29,994 bases of DNA from an uncultured Acetatifactor sp. (lineage in GTDB: Bacteria > Bacillota > Clostridia > Lachnospirales > Lachnospiraceae): positions 1-29,994 of the forward strand of contig CAJUCT010000042.1 in the NCBI GenBank assembly GCA_910585015.1, read 5' to 3'. The position numbers and the translations under genes are program-made. Shown here in pieces: positions 15,023 through 23,419 of the stretch (within the stretch, counting starts at the first letter, position 1; each line of letters starts with the position of its first letter). The notes beneath the pieces are model-generated. The model was not told the origin of the DNA. It worked only from the letters and a program-made list of their open reading frames with translations, and did no database searches.

Positions 15023-17059
15023 ATGAAGTTTCAATATGGCAGACAGGACTGGAAAACTTTTGAGAGGGGCGAGGAAAACTGCTATCTGATGGCCAACGGG
15101 CTGGGGGGGTTTTCCTCCCTCAGCATGATCGCCTCCTGCAGCCGTAATGATCAGGCTGTGCTGATGGCCTGCACTCATTCACCCAACCACAGGTACAATA
15201 TGATCCACAGACTGGAGGAGGTTCTGGATCTGGGCGGGGAGAATCGGCCCTCCCGGCGGGTTTTCCTGTCCAGCCAGGATTTTCAATGTCATGACAAAAG
15301 GCAGGAGGGATTCCGCCTGCAAACCGGCTTTGCCTATGAGAACTACCCCACATGGAGTTATCTGGCGGAAGGGGTGGAGGTGGTGCGCGCCATTGCCCTG
15401 ATGTATGGCAGGAACGTGGTGGGTATCTCCTATCGGATCCGGAACCGTTCCCAAGAGAATGTGACTCTGGAAGTGCGCCCCCATTTGCAGTTCGTGCCCA
15501 AGGGACAGAGACTGTCGGTGAAGCAGGAGTTTTTCTATTCACAGGGGAAAATCACGTCCAATGGACAGGTGCTGTATCTGCGGACCAACGGAGAATGCCG
15601 GGAACTGCCTGTTTGCTATCACGAGGATCTGTTTTACCGAAGTGATGTTGAGGACGGAAAGATGGCCCTGGGACGCAGTGCGGTAAACCATGAGATCCGT
15701 TTTTCCGTGGCGGCAGGGCAGGAGGGATTCTTGGAAATTGTATATGGAATAGATACAATTTTACCCAATATGACTGAAATCTTGCAGAATGTTTCTAATC
15801 ATAGAAAAAATTTGCAGGAGAGATATCATGATGAGACGGCAAGGGCTTTGGCTGCCAGCGCAGACCAGTTCATATCCCGCCGGGACTCTACAGGGCAGAA
15901 GACAATCCTGGCCGGATTTCCCTTTTTTGAGGACTGGGGAAGGGATACTATGATTGCTCTGGTGGGGTGCTGCCTGTCCACCAGACAGTATGACACGGCC
16001 AAGAGCATCCTCCAGACTTTTATGGCGCATTGCCGCCGGGGGCTGATGCCCAACCTGTTTCCGGAGGGAACGGAGGCGGCGGCATACAACACGGTGGATG
16101 CGGCGCTGCTGTTTATCCTGGCCGTATATGAGTATCAAAAGAGGACGGGAGACTCCGCCTTCGTGAGGCAGGCTTACCCTGTAATGCAGGATATAATCAG
16201 GTGGTATGCGGAAGGCACAGACTATGGAATTCATATGGATCAGGACGGTCTGCTTATGGCGGGGCAGAGTTATGATCAGGTGACCTGGATGGACGTGCGG
16301 GTGGAGGACATCCTGCCCACCCCCAGGCACGGAAAGCCCGTGGAGATCAATGCTTACTGGTATAACGCGCTGCGCATAATGGAGGAGTTTGCCGGAGAAC
16401 AGCCGGGTGGCAGAAGCAAAGCAGGGACGCAGGATACGAAGGGACAGACGGAAAGCAATGAAGCGGGGATGCAAAAGCCCTGTGAGGACACCCAACGACA
16501 GCTGGATTATGGAGCCATGGCGGACAGAGTATATGCCATATTCGAAAAAGCATTTTGGAACCAGGAGAAAAAGTGTCTCCGGGATGTGTTATCCGGTACG
16601 GCAGCAGATGACCAGGTGCGCTGCAACCAGATTTGGGCGGTGTCTCTTCCTTTCTCCTTGCTTTCCAGGGAGAAAGAATGTCAAGTGGTAGAGACAGTGT
16701 TCCGCAAATTGTACACACCTGTGGGACTGCGCACTTTGGATCCCCAGGATCCCCAGTTCCACCCTTTTTATGGAGGAGCACAGTTGGATCGGGATCTGGC
16801 ATATCACCAGGGAACCGTGTGGACCTTCCCTCTGGGGGGTTATTATCTGGCCTATCTAAAGGTGCATGATTATTCCCGGCAGGCCAAGGCATATGTGCGG
16901 GAGCAGCTGGCAGGCATAGAGACGGCTCTGCGGGAAGGCTGTGTGGGTCAGCTGCCGGAGATCTACGATGGAGACAATCCCATAAGTTCCAAAGGATGTT
17001 TTGCCCAGGCGTGGAGTGTGGGTGAGATCCTGAGAGTCTACGAGGCTCTGGAACAATAG
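15023..17059 (+). CDS. Amylo-alpha-1,6-glucosidase / GH133 glycogen debranching enzyme
   Basis: 678 aa. The N-terminal beta-sandwich domain (GDE_N type, NCYLMANGLGGFSSLSMI onward) is followed by an (alpha/alpha)6 barrel. Hallmarks are FFEDWGRDTMIAL (about 302-314), LMPNLFPEGTEAAAYNTVDA and AYHQGTVWTFPLG, ending with CFAQAWSVGEILRVYEAL. Acidic residues in DWGRD and GTEAAAYNTVDA are the expected active-site elements. A low-complexity insertion (about residues 457-495, GGRSKAGTQDTKGQTESNEA) interrupts the barrel loop. No signal peptide is visible, so it acts in the cytoplasm, removing the last alpha-1,6 glucose after debranching. Start is ATG behind TAGGAG. It is next to pullulanase, giving two debranching activities in one operon. 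Confidence 0.9.
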   Translation: MKFQYGRQDWKTFERGEENCYLMANGLGGFSSLSMIASCSRNDQAVLMACTHSPNHRYNMIHRLEEVLDLGGENRPSRRVFLSSQDFQCHDKRQEGFRLQTGFAYENYPTWSYLAEGVEVVRAIALMYGRNVVGISYRIRNRSQENVTLEVRPHLQFVPKGQRLSVKQEFFYSQGKITSNGQVLYLRTNGECRELPVCYHEDLFYRSDVEDGKMALGRSAVNHEIRFSVAAGQEGFLEIVYGIDTILPNMTEILQNVSNHRKNLQERYHDETARALAASADQFISRRDSTGQKTILAGFPFFEDWGRDTMIALVGCCLSTRQYDTAKSILQTFMAHCRRGLMPNLFPEGTEAAAYNTVDAALLFILAVYEYQKRTGDSAFVRQAYPVMQDIIRWYAEGTDYGIHMDQDGLLMAGQSYDQVTWMDVRVEDILPTPRHGKPVEINAYWYNALRIMEEFAGEQPGGRSKAGTQDTKGQTESNEAGMQKPCEDTQRQLDYGAMADRVYAIFEKAFWNQEKKCLRDVLSGTAADDQVRCNQIWAVSLPFSLLSREKECQVVETVFRKLYTPVGLRTLDPQDPQFHPFYGGAQLDRDLAYHQGTVWTFPLGGYYLAYLKVHDYSRQAKAYVREQLAGIETALREGCVGQLPEIYDGDNPISSKGCFAQAWSVGEILRVYEALEQ

Positions 17060-17111
17060 AACAAGCTCAGACCTGTAATCAATCGGATGAACGGGAATGG
17101 AGACGCAGTTT

Positions 17112-17870
17112 ATGTATAACAATTATATTTTTGATTTATATGGAACTCTGGCAGATATTCGAACCAATGAGGAGAAGCCGTACTTATGGCGGAAAATGAG
17201 CGAATTTTACACATCTTTGGGCGCATTCTATACTCCCTTGCAGCTGCGTCAGACATTCCGCCGACTGGAAAGAGAATGCATCTGCCGTATGCAGAGGGAT
17301 GCGGAGGAATCCGGACAGAGGGATATGCTGGTGGAGCCGGACTTAACGGATGTGTTCTGGAAGCTGTTTCTGGAGAAGGGAGTAAACTGCGAGCGGCAGA
17401 CGGCCCAATTGACGGCAAATTTTTTTCGCACCTTGTCCAGACAGCTGCTTGTGGTGTATGATGGGGTAAAGGATACGCTGAAGGAACTGCATCACAGAGG
17501 GAAGCATCTGTATCTGCTGTCCAATGCCCAGAGCGACTTTACCAGGCCGGAACTGGAGATTATGGGGCTTACGGAGTTTTTTGACGGGATACTGATCTCT
17601 TCGGAGGAGGGCTGCAAAAAGCCCTGTCCTGCCTTTTTCCGCAGGTTGATAGAGCGGTATGATCTGGATCCCGCCAGGTGCCTTATGACAGGAAATGAAG
17701 AAAACTCCGATATTGCCGGGGCCTGTTATGTGGGGATGGACAGTCTGTATCTCCACACATCCACCTCCTCTAAACCCCAGGGCAAGTACAAGTCCACCTA
17801 CTGCGTAATGGACGGCGACTGGAAAAAAGTAGCGGAAATTTTACTGGGAGGGAATATGCGGAACTCATAA
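17112..17870 (+). CDS. HAD superfamily hydrolase
   Basis: 252 aa from ATG 17112, favoured by GGAG 9 nt upstream; ATG 17097 is an alternative. Motif I is IFDLYGTLAD (Asp8 nucleophile), with Tyr where most phosphatases have the second Asp. Motif II is LLSNAQ, motif III the Lys in SSEEGCKKPCPAFF, and motif IV MTGNEENSDIAGA. A helical cap lies between motifs I and II. Tyr at that site occurs in dehalogenase-type HADs and in some phosphatase-like members. In this locus a sugar-phosphate or a phosphorylated glucan intermediate is a possible substrate, but this is inference. Its last codons lie within the 103-bp repeat. Confidence 0.85.
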   Translation: MYNNYIFDLYGTLADIRTNEEKPYLWRKMSEFYTSLGAFYTPLQLRQTFRRLERECICRMQRDAEESGQRDMLVEPDLTDVFWKLFLEKGVNCERQTAQLTANFFRTLSRQLLVVYDGVKDTLKELHHRGKHLYLLSNAQSDFTRPELEIMGLTEFFDGILISSEEGCKKPCPAFFRRLIERYDLDPARCLMTGNEENSDIAGACYVGMDSLYLHTSTSSKPQGKYKSTYCVMDGDWKKVAEILLGGNMRNS

Positions 17871-18076
17871 ACAGCATATGCCCGTACAGTACCTTGATCA
17901 ACATCGGGACGCCAAAGCGGCCGGATGTTGATCACCAGGGAGTGTACTGGGAGGGAATATGCGGAACTCATAAACAGCATATGCCCGTACAGTACCTTGA
18001 TCAACATCGGGACGCCAAAGCGGCCGGATGTTGATCACCAGGGAGTGTACTGGGAGGGAATATGCGGAACTCATAA
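17843..18076. repeat. Perfect 103-bp tandem repeat (2 full copies plus partial third)
   Basis: The unit begins ACTGGGAGGGAATATGCGG and recurs at 17843, 17946 and 18049. Two full copies are identical as far as I can read, and the third stops after about 27 bp. Each unit contains TGATCAACATC and GATGTTGATCA (11-bp arms), an inner GG/CC continuation, outer CAGTAC/GTACTG arms and ATATGC/GCATAT. The first copy includes the end and stop codon of the HAD gene; the partial copy ends before the GH31 RBS. Confidence 0.92.
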
Positions 18077-18097
18077 TAAGAAAGGAAGAGATAAAAA

Positions 18098-20386
18098 ATG
18101 AATCTCGGAAAACGGAAAGGATATACGGTTTCGGGGCAGAAGGTCAGGCTGGCGTTTGAACAGGGCGAGGCTGAGATTTGGGCGGTGACTCCCGAAATTA
18201 TCAATGTATTCTGTGGTCTGGAGAGCGGGGAGCATAACTCCAAGGCCATTGAGGGGGAGAAGGAACAGACAGTGAAGCTGACTGTGGAGGAGAAGGAGGA
18301 CGGTCTGTGGATTGGCACGGGGGCTGTGTGCGTCAGGGTCAGCGATGGCTTTTATGTGGACTTTTATGATCGGAAGGGCAATGCCGTGTGCCTGGATTAT
18401 AGGGGAGAGCGCCAGCCTCTGCAAGTGGTCAGCGATGAGATGCTGAAGATCCTGGCCAGCGAGGGGCACAAGGCTGACCGGGGTATGGACCATGCTTTTG
18501 ATGTGTTAAAACAGCTGCAGGGGGACGAACATTTTTATGGCCTGGGGGACAAGACGGGATTTCTGGATAAACGGGGCTATGATTATGAGATGTGGAACAC
18601 GGACAACCCGGATCCCCAGGTGGACAGCTTTAAGGCGCTGTATAAGTCCATTCCCTTTTTCATGGCGCTGACAAAAGAGCATGTGTACGGTATCTTTCTG
18701 GACAATACCTATAAAAGTTTCTTCAACATGGGCCAGGAGTCCCGGGAATACTATTATTTTGGCGCGGCGGCGGGAAATCTGGATTACTACTATATGGCAG
18801 GGGGCTCCCTGGCGGAGGTGCTTTCCCGCTATACCTATCTCACGGGAACCTGTCCCCTGCCCCAGAAGTGGACGCTGGGGTATCATCAGTCCAGATGGGG
18901 TTATACCACGCTGGAGGACGTGGAAGAGATCGCCAGGGGTATGCGGGAGCGGGATATTCCCTGTGATGTCATCCATTTTGATATCGACTATATGCAGGAT
19001 TTCAAGGTGTTTACCTGGAATGAAAACCGCTACCACGGGGATGCGGCCGGCTACTTGAAAACCTTGGCAGAGCGGGGGTTTAAGCCGGTAGTCATCAATG
19101 ATCCGGGGGTAAAGAAAGAGGCGGGCTATTCCGTTTATGAGGAGGGCGTGGAAAAGGGGTATTTTGCCAGAACGCCGGAGGGCCAGGTGTATATCAATGC
19201 CGTGTGGCCCGGCGACGCGGCATTTCCGGATTTCGGTAACCCGGCGGTGAGGGACTGGTGGGGAGAGAATCAGAAATTTTTGCTGGACAAAGGTATCCGG
19301 GGCATCTGGAACGATATGAATGAGCCCGCCAGCTTCAAGGGGCCGCTGCCGGAGGACGTGGTATTTAAGGATGAGGATAAGGAAACCAACCACGCCAAAA
19401 TGCACAATGTCTATGGGCATCTTATGGCCAAGGGAACTTATGAGGGGTTAAAACGTCTGGACGGGCGCAGGCCCTTCGTGATCACCAGAGCCTGTTATGC
19501 GGGAAGTCAGAAGTATACCACCTGTTGGACCGGGGACAATCACAGCATATGGGCACATCTGCAGATGGCGATTCCCCAGCTGTGCAACCTGGGACTGTCG
19601 GGAATGCCCTTTGCGGGGACGGATGTGGGAGGTTTCGGATCTGACACTACCGGGGAACTGCTGGCCCGCTGGGTGCAGGTGGGATGCTTCTCTCCCCTGT
19701 TCCGCAACCACTCCGCCATGGGCAGCAGGCAGCAGGAGCCCTGGCAGTTCGGACAGGAAATCCTGGATATCTATCGAAAGTATGTGAAGCTTCGCTACCG
19801 CTGGATCCCCTATTTTTATGATCTTTTCCGTGAAGCGGAGCAGACCGGCGCCCCGGTGATGCGGCCCCTGGTGTACCACTATGAAAAGGATCCGGTGGCC
19901 GGAACCTGCAATGACGAGTTCCTGCTGGGTGATCGGATCCTGGCGGCGCCTGTGGTTTATCAGGGCATGACCAAGCGGATGGTCTATCTGCCCGAGGGAA
20001 CCTGGTATGATTATTGGACGGATGAGAAGATCACCGGGCCTGTGTGGATCATCAAGGATGCGCCTCTGGAGATATGTCCTATCTATGTGAAAGCCGGCAG
20101 CGTGATTCCCGCCATGGAGCCTATGTCCTACGTGGGCGAGAAAGAGGAGGATGTGCTGCTTCTGGACGTGTATCCGGGAGCTGGAGAGTGGGAACACTAC
20201 CAGGACAACGGGGAGGACTTCGCCTATCGGGAGGGAGAGTATAATCAGTATCACATTACGGTGAATGAGAATGGCGTATCCCGGTGCGGGCTGACTTACC
20301 ACGGATATGGGAAAACTTACCGTAAGGTGATGGCAAACCGCTTTGGAGTTGTAACGGAACTGGAAACACAGGAAACAGCCAAATAA
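18098..20386 (+). CDS. GH31 alpha-glucosidase
   Basis: 762 aa. The N-terminal beta domain (about 1-240) is followed by the GH31 barrel, beginning near WTLGYHQSRWGYTTLEDVEE. The nucleophile Asp406 lies in GIWNDMNEPASF and the acid/base Asp480 in TCWTGDNHSIWAH; PFAGTDVGGF and LFRNHSAMGS are further conserved loops. There is no signal peptide, so it is cytoplasmic. It would release glucose from the non-reducing ends of imported maltooligosaccharides or debranched glucans, completing the pathway. Start is ATG behind AGGAAGAG. It is the last gene before a strong terminator. Specificity (alpha-1,4 versus alpha-1,6 or alpha-1,3) cannot be told from the sequence. Confidence 0.92.
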   Translation: MNLGKRKGYTVSGQKVRLAFEQGEAEIWAVTPEIINVFCGLESGEHNSKAIEGEKEQTVKLTVEEKEDGLWIGTGAVCVRVSDGFYVDFYDRKGNAVCLDYRGERQPLQVVSDEMLKILASEGHKADRGMDHAFDVLKQLQGDEHFYGLGDKTGFLDKRGYDYEMWNTDNPDPQVDSFKALYKSIPFFMALTKEHVYGIFLDNTYKSFFNMGQESREYYYFGAAAGNLDYYYMAGGSLAEVLSRYTYLTGTCPLPQKWTLGYHQSRWGYTTLEDVEEIARGMRERDIPCDVIHFDIDYMQDFKVFTWNENRYHGDAAGYLKTLAERGFKPVVINDPGVKKEAGYSVYEEGVEKGYFARTPEGQVYINAVWPGDAAFPDFGNPAVRDWWGENQKFLLDKGIRGIWNDMNEPASFKGPLPEDVVFKDEDKETNHAKMHNVYGHLMAKGTYEGLKRLDGRRPFVITRACYAGSQKYTTCWTGDNHSIWAHLQMAIPQLCNLGLSGMPFAGTDVGGFGSDTTGELLARWVQVGCFSPLFRNHSAMGSRQQEPWQFGQEILDIYRKYVKLRYRWIPYFYDLFREAEQTGAPVMRPLVYHYEKDPVAGTCNDEFLLGDRILAAPVVYQGMTKRMVYLPEGTWYDYWTDEKITGPVWIIKDAPLEICPIYVKAGSVIPAMEPMSYVGEKEEDVLLLDVYPGAGEWEHYQDNGEDFAYREGEYNQYHITVNENGVSRCGLTYHGYGKTYRKVMANRFGVVTELETQETAK

Positions 20387-20427
20387 TTTCCATCAGGATG
20401 CCGTTTGGCGTAGAACTAAGATGAATT

Positions 20428-20459
20428 AGGACTGCAGGCTTATGCCCGCAGTCCTTTTT
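20428..20459 (+). terminator. Rho-independent terminator of the glucosidase gene
   Basis: AGGACTGCAGGC (20428-20439) pairs with GCCCGCAGTCCT (20444-20455) with one mismatch, a 4-nt loop and T5. Confidence 0.9.
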
Positions 20460-20480
20460 ACTTGTTTGGAAGAGATATGT

Positions 20481-20636
20481 CTAGCGATCTATCTGTCGGC
20501 ATTCTATTTCCAGAAGCATACCGTTCTGTAAGGAGATAATCCATTTATTCTCCCTGTCGTTGGTCTCGATATCGCTGATTCCCATGTCGTCCGCATCATT
20601 GAGCAGTTCAAAAAGCTTATCCTTGAAGTAATCCAT
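20481..20636 (-). CDS. Small conserved-looking acidic protein, 51 aa
   Basis: A complete reading frame starts at ATG 20636 behind GAAAGGAGAAAAGG and ends at TAG 20481. The product begins MDYFKDKLFELLNDADDMGI, is acidic, has no signal peptide or membrane segment and ends LEIECRQIDR. I do not recognise a family. The strong RBS, the upstream promoter-like sequence and the balanced composition support a real gene. It runs convergently toward the GH31 gene. Confidence 0.65.
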   Translation of the reverse strand: MDYFKDKLFELLNDADDMGISDIETNDRENKWIISLQNGMLLEIECRQIDR

Positions 20637-20717
20637 CCTTTTCTCCTTTCACGAAACAAGTAGTTCCGCATGCAAATTAATCAAATATTTTACTGGAAGT
20701 AAATAATTATTATACAT

Positions 20718-20746
20718 GTATACTAATGCTTACAGCAGGCTACAAA
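20718..20746 (-). promoter_or_regulatory. Putative promoter of the 51-aa gene
   Basis: On the minus strand TTGTAG (20741-20746) and TATACA (20718-20723) are separated by 17 bp. ACGAAACAAGT at 20651-20661 lies in the leader and resembles half of operator O3, so coregulation is possible but unproven. Confidence 0.5.
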
Positions 20747-20945
20747 TAAACTATAACAAGTCCTAGAACAAATTTCAACAAATAGTCGTCATCATTATTC
20801 GACAAATATCTACAATGAAGTCATATTTGAACATATGTTTCTGCATATATACTTCTAATACTTATTTAGGGTTACCAAAGCACTATTACAAGTATAGAAT
20901 AAAGTTGTAAGGATACATAAAAATACGTATTTTAGAGGTGATAAC
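20747..20945. other. AT-rich intergenic region with a 14-bp palindrome
   Basis: No gene is seen. AAAATACGTATTTT (20920-20933) is a perfect palindrome just before the RBS of the XRE gene and could be its operator. Promoter elements are unclear because of the AT richness. Confidence 0.45.
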
Positions 20946-21176
20946 GTGGAAGAAAATTTTGGTAATTTGGAAATTCGGTTGAATGAATTACTGAAGAAAA
21001 AGGGCTTGAGCAAAAATAAACTGTCACATAAGGCAGAGATGAATTGGAAGCAGATTGACAATTACTGTACCAATAATATTACCCGTTTAGATGTGTATGT
21101 TTTGTGCAAGCTTTGTACCGTGCTGGAATGCAAGATAGAGGATTTGCTGGTCTTTTATCCACCCGAGAAAAAATAG
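20946..21176 (+). CDS. XRE/Cro-type HTH regulator, 76 aa
   Basis: Starts at GTG behind GAGGTGATAAC. The whole protein is a Cro/C1-type HTH: LEIRLNELLKKKGLSKNKLS, then HKAEMNWKQIDNY as recognition region, ending with ALE-like LCKLCTVLECKIEDLLVF. Single-domain proteins of this size are typical autoregulators, and the palindrome immediately upstream may be the operator. It lies 25 bp before a membrane-protein gene, so the two are probably one operon. Confidence 0.88.
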   Translation: MEENFGNLEIRLNELLKKKGLSKNKLSHKAEMNWKQIDNYCTNNITRLDVYVLCKLCTVLECKIEDLLVFYPPEKK

Positions 21177-21201
21177 TATATAAAGAATCGAGGAATACGA
21201 A

Positions 21202-21753
21202 ATGGACAAAGCGGAGTATATAAGGAAACGAAAAGAAATTCTTATGAGACAGGCACAAATTTTTAAAGAAAAGCCGGAAATTGGCAGATATGTAAAAGTG
21301 AAGAAGATTGCCCTATGGGTTTTGGCGGCAATCATAGGCTTTCATGGCGGAGTCGAGGTTTGGCTGCTGTTTTTGATGCCCGGCTTTTCCGGTTATGATG
21401 TTGGCCGGGAGATCATAAAGGCTTTGTTTTTGATTGCCATGCTGTATGTTCTTTTAAATCTGCGTGGCAGCTGGAGGCGCATTCTGATATTGTATGCCTA
21501 TGCGGCTCTCAATCTTGGCATGCTAATACAGTACCGGGAAGGAATAATGGATGTGATTGTGAATCACAAATATATGTCTATGCCAATAGGGTCGTTATAT
21601 GTGGCCATGATCCTTATGGAGGCGCTGCTCCCAATAATGCTGCTGGTGTTTGCCCTTTATCTGACGGTTCCTCTTAAGCATCAGGTGATTGCCGATGTGG
21701 TGGCCAATATGTACAAGGAGGACATGGAAGAACTGCGGGATGCTGCCGGATAA
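21202..21753 (+). CDS. Four-helix membrane protein of unknown function
   Basis: 183 aa with RBS GAGGAA. An N-terminal charged helix (about 1-35) is followed by four hydrophobic segments: IALWVLAAIIGF, IIKALFLIAMLYVLL, ILILYAYAALNLGML and VAMILMEALLPIMLLVFALY. The C-terminal tail carries acidic EDMEELRDAAG. I do not recognise a family. Together with the XRE gene it forms a small regulator-membrane protein pair; a stress-sensing or peptide-related role would be speculation. Confidence 0.75.
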   Translation: MDKAEYIRKRKEILMRQAQIFKEKPEIGRYVKVKKIALWVLAAIIGFHGGVEVWLLFLMPGFSGYDVGREIIKALFLIAMLYVLLNLRGSWRRILILYAYAALNLGMLIQYREGIMDVIVNHKYMSMPIGSLYVAMILMEALLPIMLLVFALYLTVPLKHQVIADVVANMYKEDMEELRDAAG

Positions 21754-21756
21754 GGG

Positions 21757-22152
21757 CGATGCATTTGACGCCAGAGAGGCGGATAATACCTTGCACTACA
21801 AGCTCTTTCAGCCGACTAAACCTCCCTGGCGGAAATCCGGCAGTATAATACTTTCGCCCTGGAGGTTCTCCACTACAAGTCCGCGGATGTAGTGGAGAAC
21901 CAGCGGTACTACAACCTGACCCTGCCCGCCGACTACTCCGGTGTCCTCTCCGGCGAGGGCTATGCGGACAGCGCCCACTTTGTGGAGTGTGTGGGGGATG
22001 AATATCTCACCATAGGCGAGCTCGCCCTTCAGCAGCCCGGCTGCCATATTGTCAGCAAGCTGTGGATCGTGGTGTTCATTCTCGTCTACATTGTCTGCGC
22101 CATCATCCTAAAGCGGCGGAAAAAGGCCCGTCAGGCGACTCAGGGAAAATAA
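21757..22152 (+). pseudogene. Remnant of a single-pass membrane protein, frameshifted
   Basis: One frame reads GDAFDAREADNTLHYKLFQPT (about 21758-21820). Another continues LAEIRQYNTFALEVLHYKSA and VVENQRYYNLTLPADYSGVL to a C-terminal membrane helix (WIVVFILVYIVCAII) and a basic tail ending at 22152. A one- or two-base change near 21815-21830 joins the two parts. The N-terminus is missing. I do not recognise the family, but the topology is extracellular domain, then helix, then short cytoplasmic tail. Confidence 0.6.
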
Positions 22153-22239
22153 TATCTACATTAATGACCTCACAGAGAGCAAGCCTACTTCCGATGCGCC
22201 AGTGACTTTTTTGGGCACAGTCCCATGTAATTTGGGTTA

Positions 22240-22739
22240 ATGGACAACTTCAAGTTTGTAAGCTTTTTCCATAAGTTTCTACGGTGGCTGGATTATCGTT
22301 GCAGGGAAAAATTATACTGCCGATGCTGTTCTAGAGAGTTTTTGATCGGCTTTTGCAGACATGTGGTGTGGATGAATTTAATGGACCACAGGGGCATATT
22401 CTTTATGTGTTATGGAAAAGTGAAGGCGTTCCTATTGTGGAACTTGCACAAAAGACAGGATTGGCAAAAAATACACTTACTGCAATGCTTTGTAGAATAG
22501 AAGAAAATGGCTTAATCTGTCGGGAAGTTTCCGCTTCTGATCGACGTCAAAGCCTAATTAGCCTGACACCCAAAGCCCGTGCATTAGAGAAACGTTACAA
22601 TCAAGTCTCTCAGCAAATGAATAGCTTGTTTTTTAAGGATTTTGAAAAGGTGGAAATCAAGGAATTAGAACAGTATCTTGACCGTATTGTTTTCAACTTG
22701 GAGCGAGCGGAACAAGCATTAAAAAAGGAAAGGATGTAC
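22240..22739 (+). pseudogene. MarR family regulator with AG-repeat frameshift
   Basis: ATG 22240 opens with MDNFKFVSFFHKFLRWLDYR, then the frame is lost at AGAGAG (22333-22338). Removing one AG restores RVFDRLLQTCGVDEFNGPQG then HILYVLWKSEG and the winged helix (VELAQKTGLAKNTLTAMLCR, ASDRRQSLISLTPKAR). Downstream it reads open into the flavin-reductase-like gene with no stop. A shorter protein could start at an ATG near 22353, lacking the first dimerisation helix. The repeat is slippage-prone, so a phase-variable or recently broken gene are both possible. Confidence 0.75.
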
Positions 22740-23339
22740 ATGATGGCAAAGGTAAAAGCTAAGATCGGTAATGATTACTGTCCGCAAGCGCTATTTCTTT
22801 ATGGCACAAAACAGGAAGATGGACAGCCCCATTTTGGGCTTTTCTGTTGGTTTGGATATTATCATTCCGCAGAGGGACTGGGGGTAATGGCTTGTATAGG
22901 TGAGGAAAAACAGACCAAGGATTTGATACGCAAAAATGGTGTGTTTTCCGCCAACCTCGTATCTGAACAGCTGCTGCCTTTGGCAGATTATTATGGTTGT
23001 ACCTATGGCAGAACCATACCTAATAAGATGCAGTACCTGCCTACTGTAGAGCAGGGACAAGTGCTGGATGTGCCAACCATTGCAGAAAGCCCTGTTAGTT
23101 TTGAACTGGAAGTGAAAAAAACAATCCCTATGGGAGATGGATCAGATATTTTTCTCTGTTTAATTTGTAATGTAACTCAGGATGAAAAACTGCTGGATAT
23201 GGAGGTTCCCTTTATAGAAAGATTGATGAAGGCCGCTCCGGTATTCGCTCCTGGCGAAGATACATATTCTTCCATTGATGGAAGGTATCTCGGAAAATGG
23301 GGAGAACCTATGAAAAATATGGCTAATATCAAAGAATAG
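22740..23339 (+). CDS. Flavin reductase-like (FMN-binding) protein, read-through fusion with MarR
   Basis: ATG 22740 (or 22743) sits behind AAAAAGGAAAGG, and the product begins MMAKVKAKIGNDYCPQALFL. YGTKQEDGQPHFGLFCWFGY, GVMACIGEEKQTKDLIRKNG, VFSANLVSEQLLPLADYYG and ESPVSFELEVKKTI match the flavin-reductase-like split-barrel family (about 200 aa). This family binds FMN and often acts as an NAD(P)H-dependent flavin or small redox enzyme. The frame is continuous with the preceding MarR domain, so a 328-aa fusion is also possible. The internal RBS supports a separate start. Substrate is unknown; the MarR neighbour suggests regulation by a small molecule. Confidence 0.85.
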   Translation: MMAKVKAKIGNDYCPQALFLYGTKQEDGQPHFGLFCWFGYYHSAEGLGVMACIGEEKQTKDLIRKNGVFSANLVSEQLLPLADYYGCTYGRTIPNKMQYLPTVEQGQVLDVPTIAESPVSFELEVKKTIPMGDGSDIFLCLICNVTQDEKLLDMEVPFIERLMKAAPVFAPGEDTYSSIDGRYLGKWGEPMKNMANIKE

Positions 23340-23394
23340 CAGTATAATACAAACGCATTTTGGAAGAACAAACTACAAAAGTCTGGTAATGATT

Positions 23395-23419
23395 AAATCC
23401 CCCCGAACTGGGGGATTTT
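23395..23419 (+). terminator. Possible terminator after the flavin-reductase gene
   Basis: AAATCCCCC (23395-23403) pairs with GGGGGATTT (23410-23418) around a 6-nt loop. Only four T follow, so termination may be weak. Confidence 0.5.

Noticed and set aside
17843..18076. CRISPR-like array
   Set aside because: The units are identical, 103 bp long and contiguous, with no variable spacers and no cas genes, so it is a tandem repeat.
18506..19420. Minus-strand frame of 304 aa inside the GH31 gene
   Set aside because: It is an antisense shadow; the plus-strand protein has all GH31 motifs.
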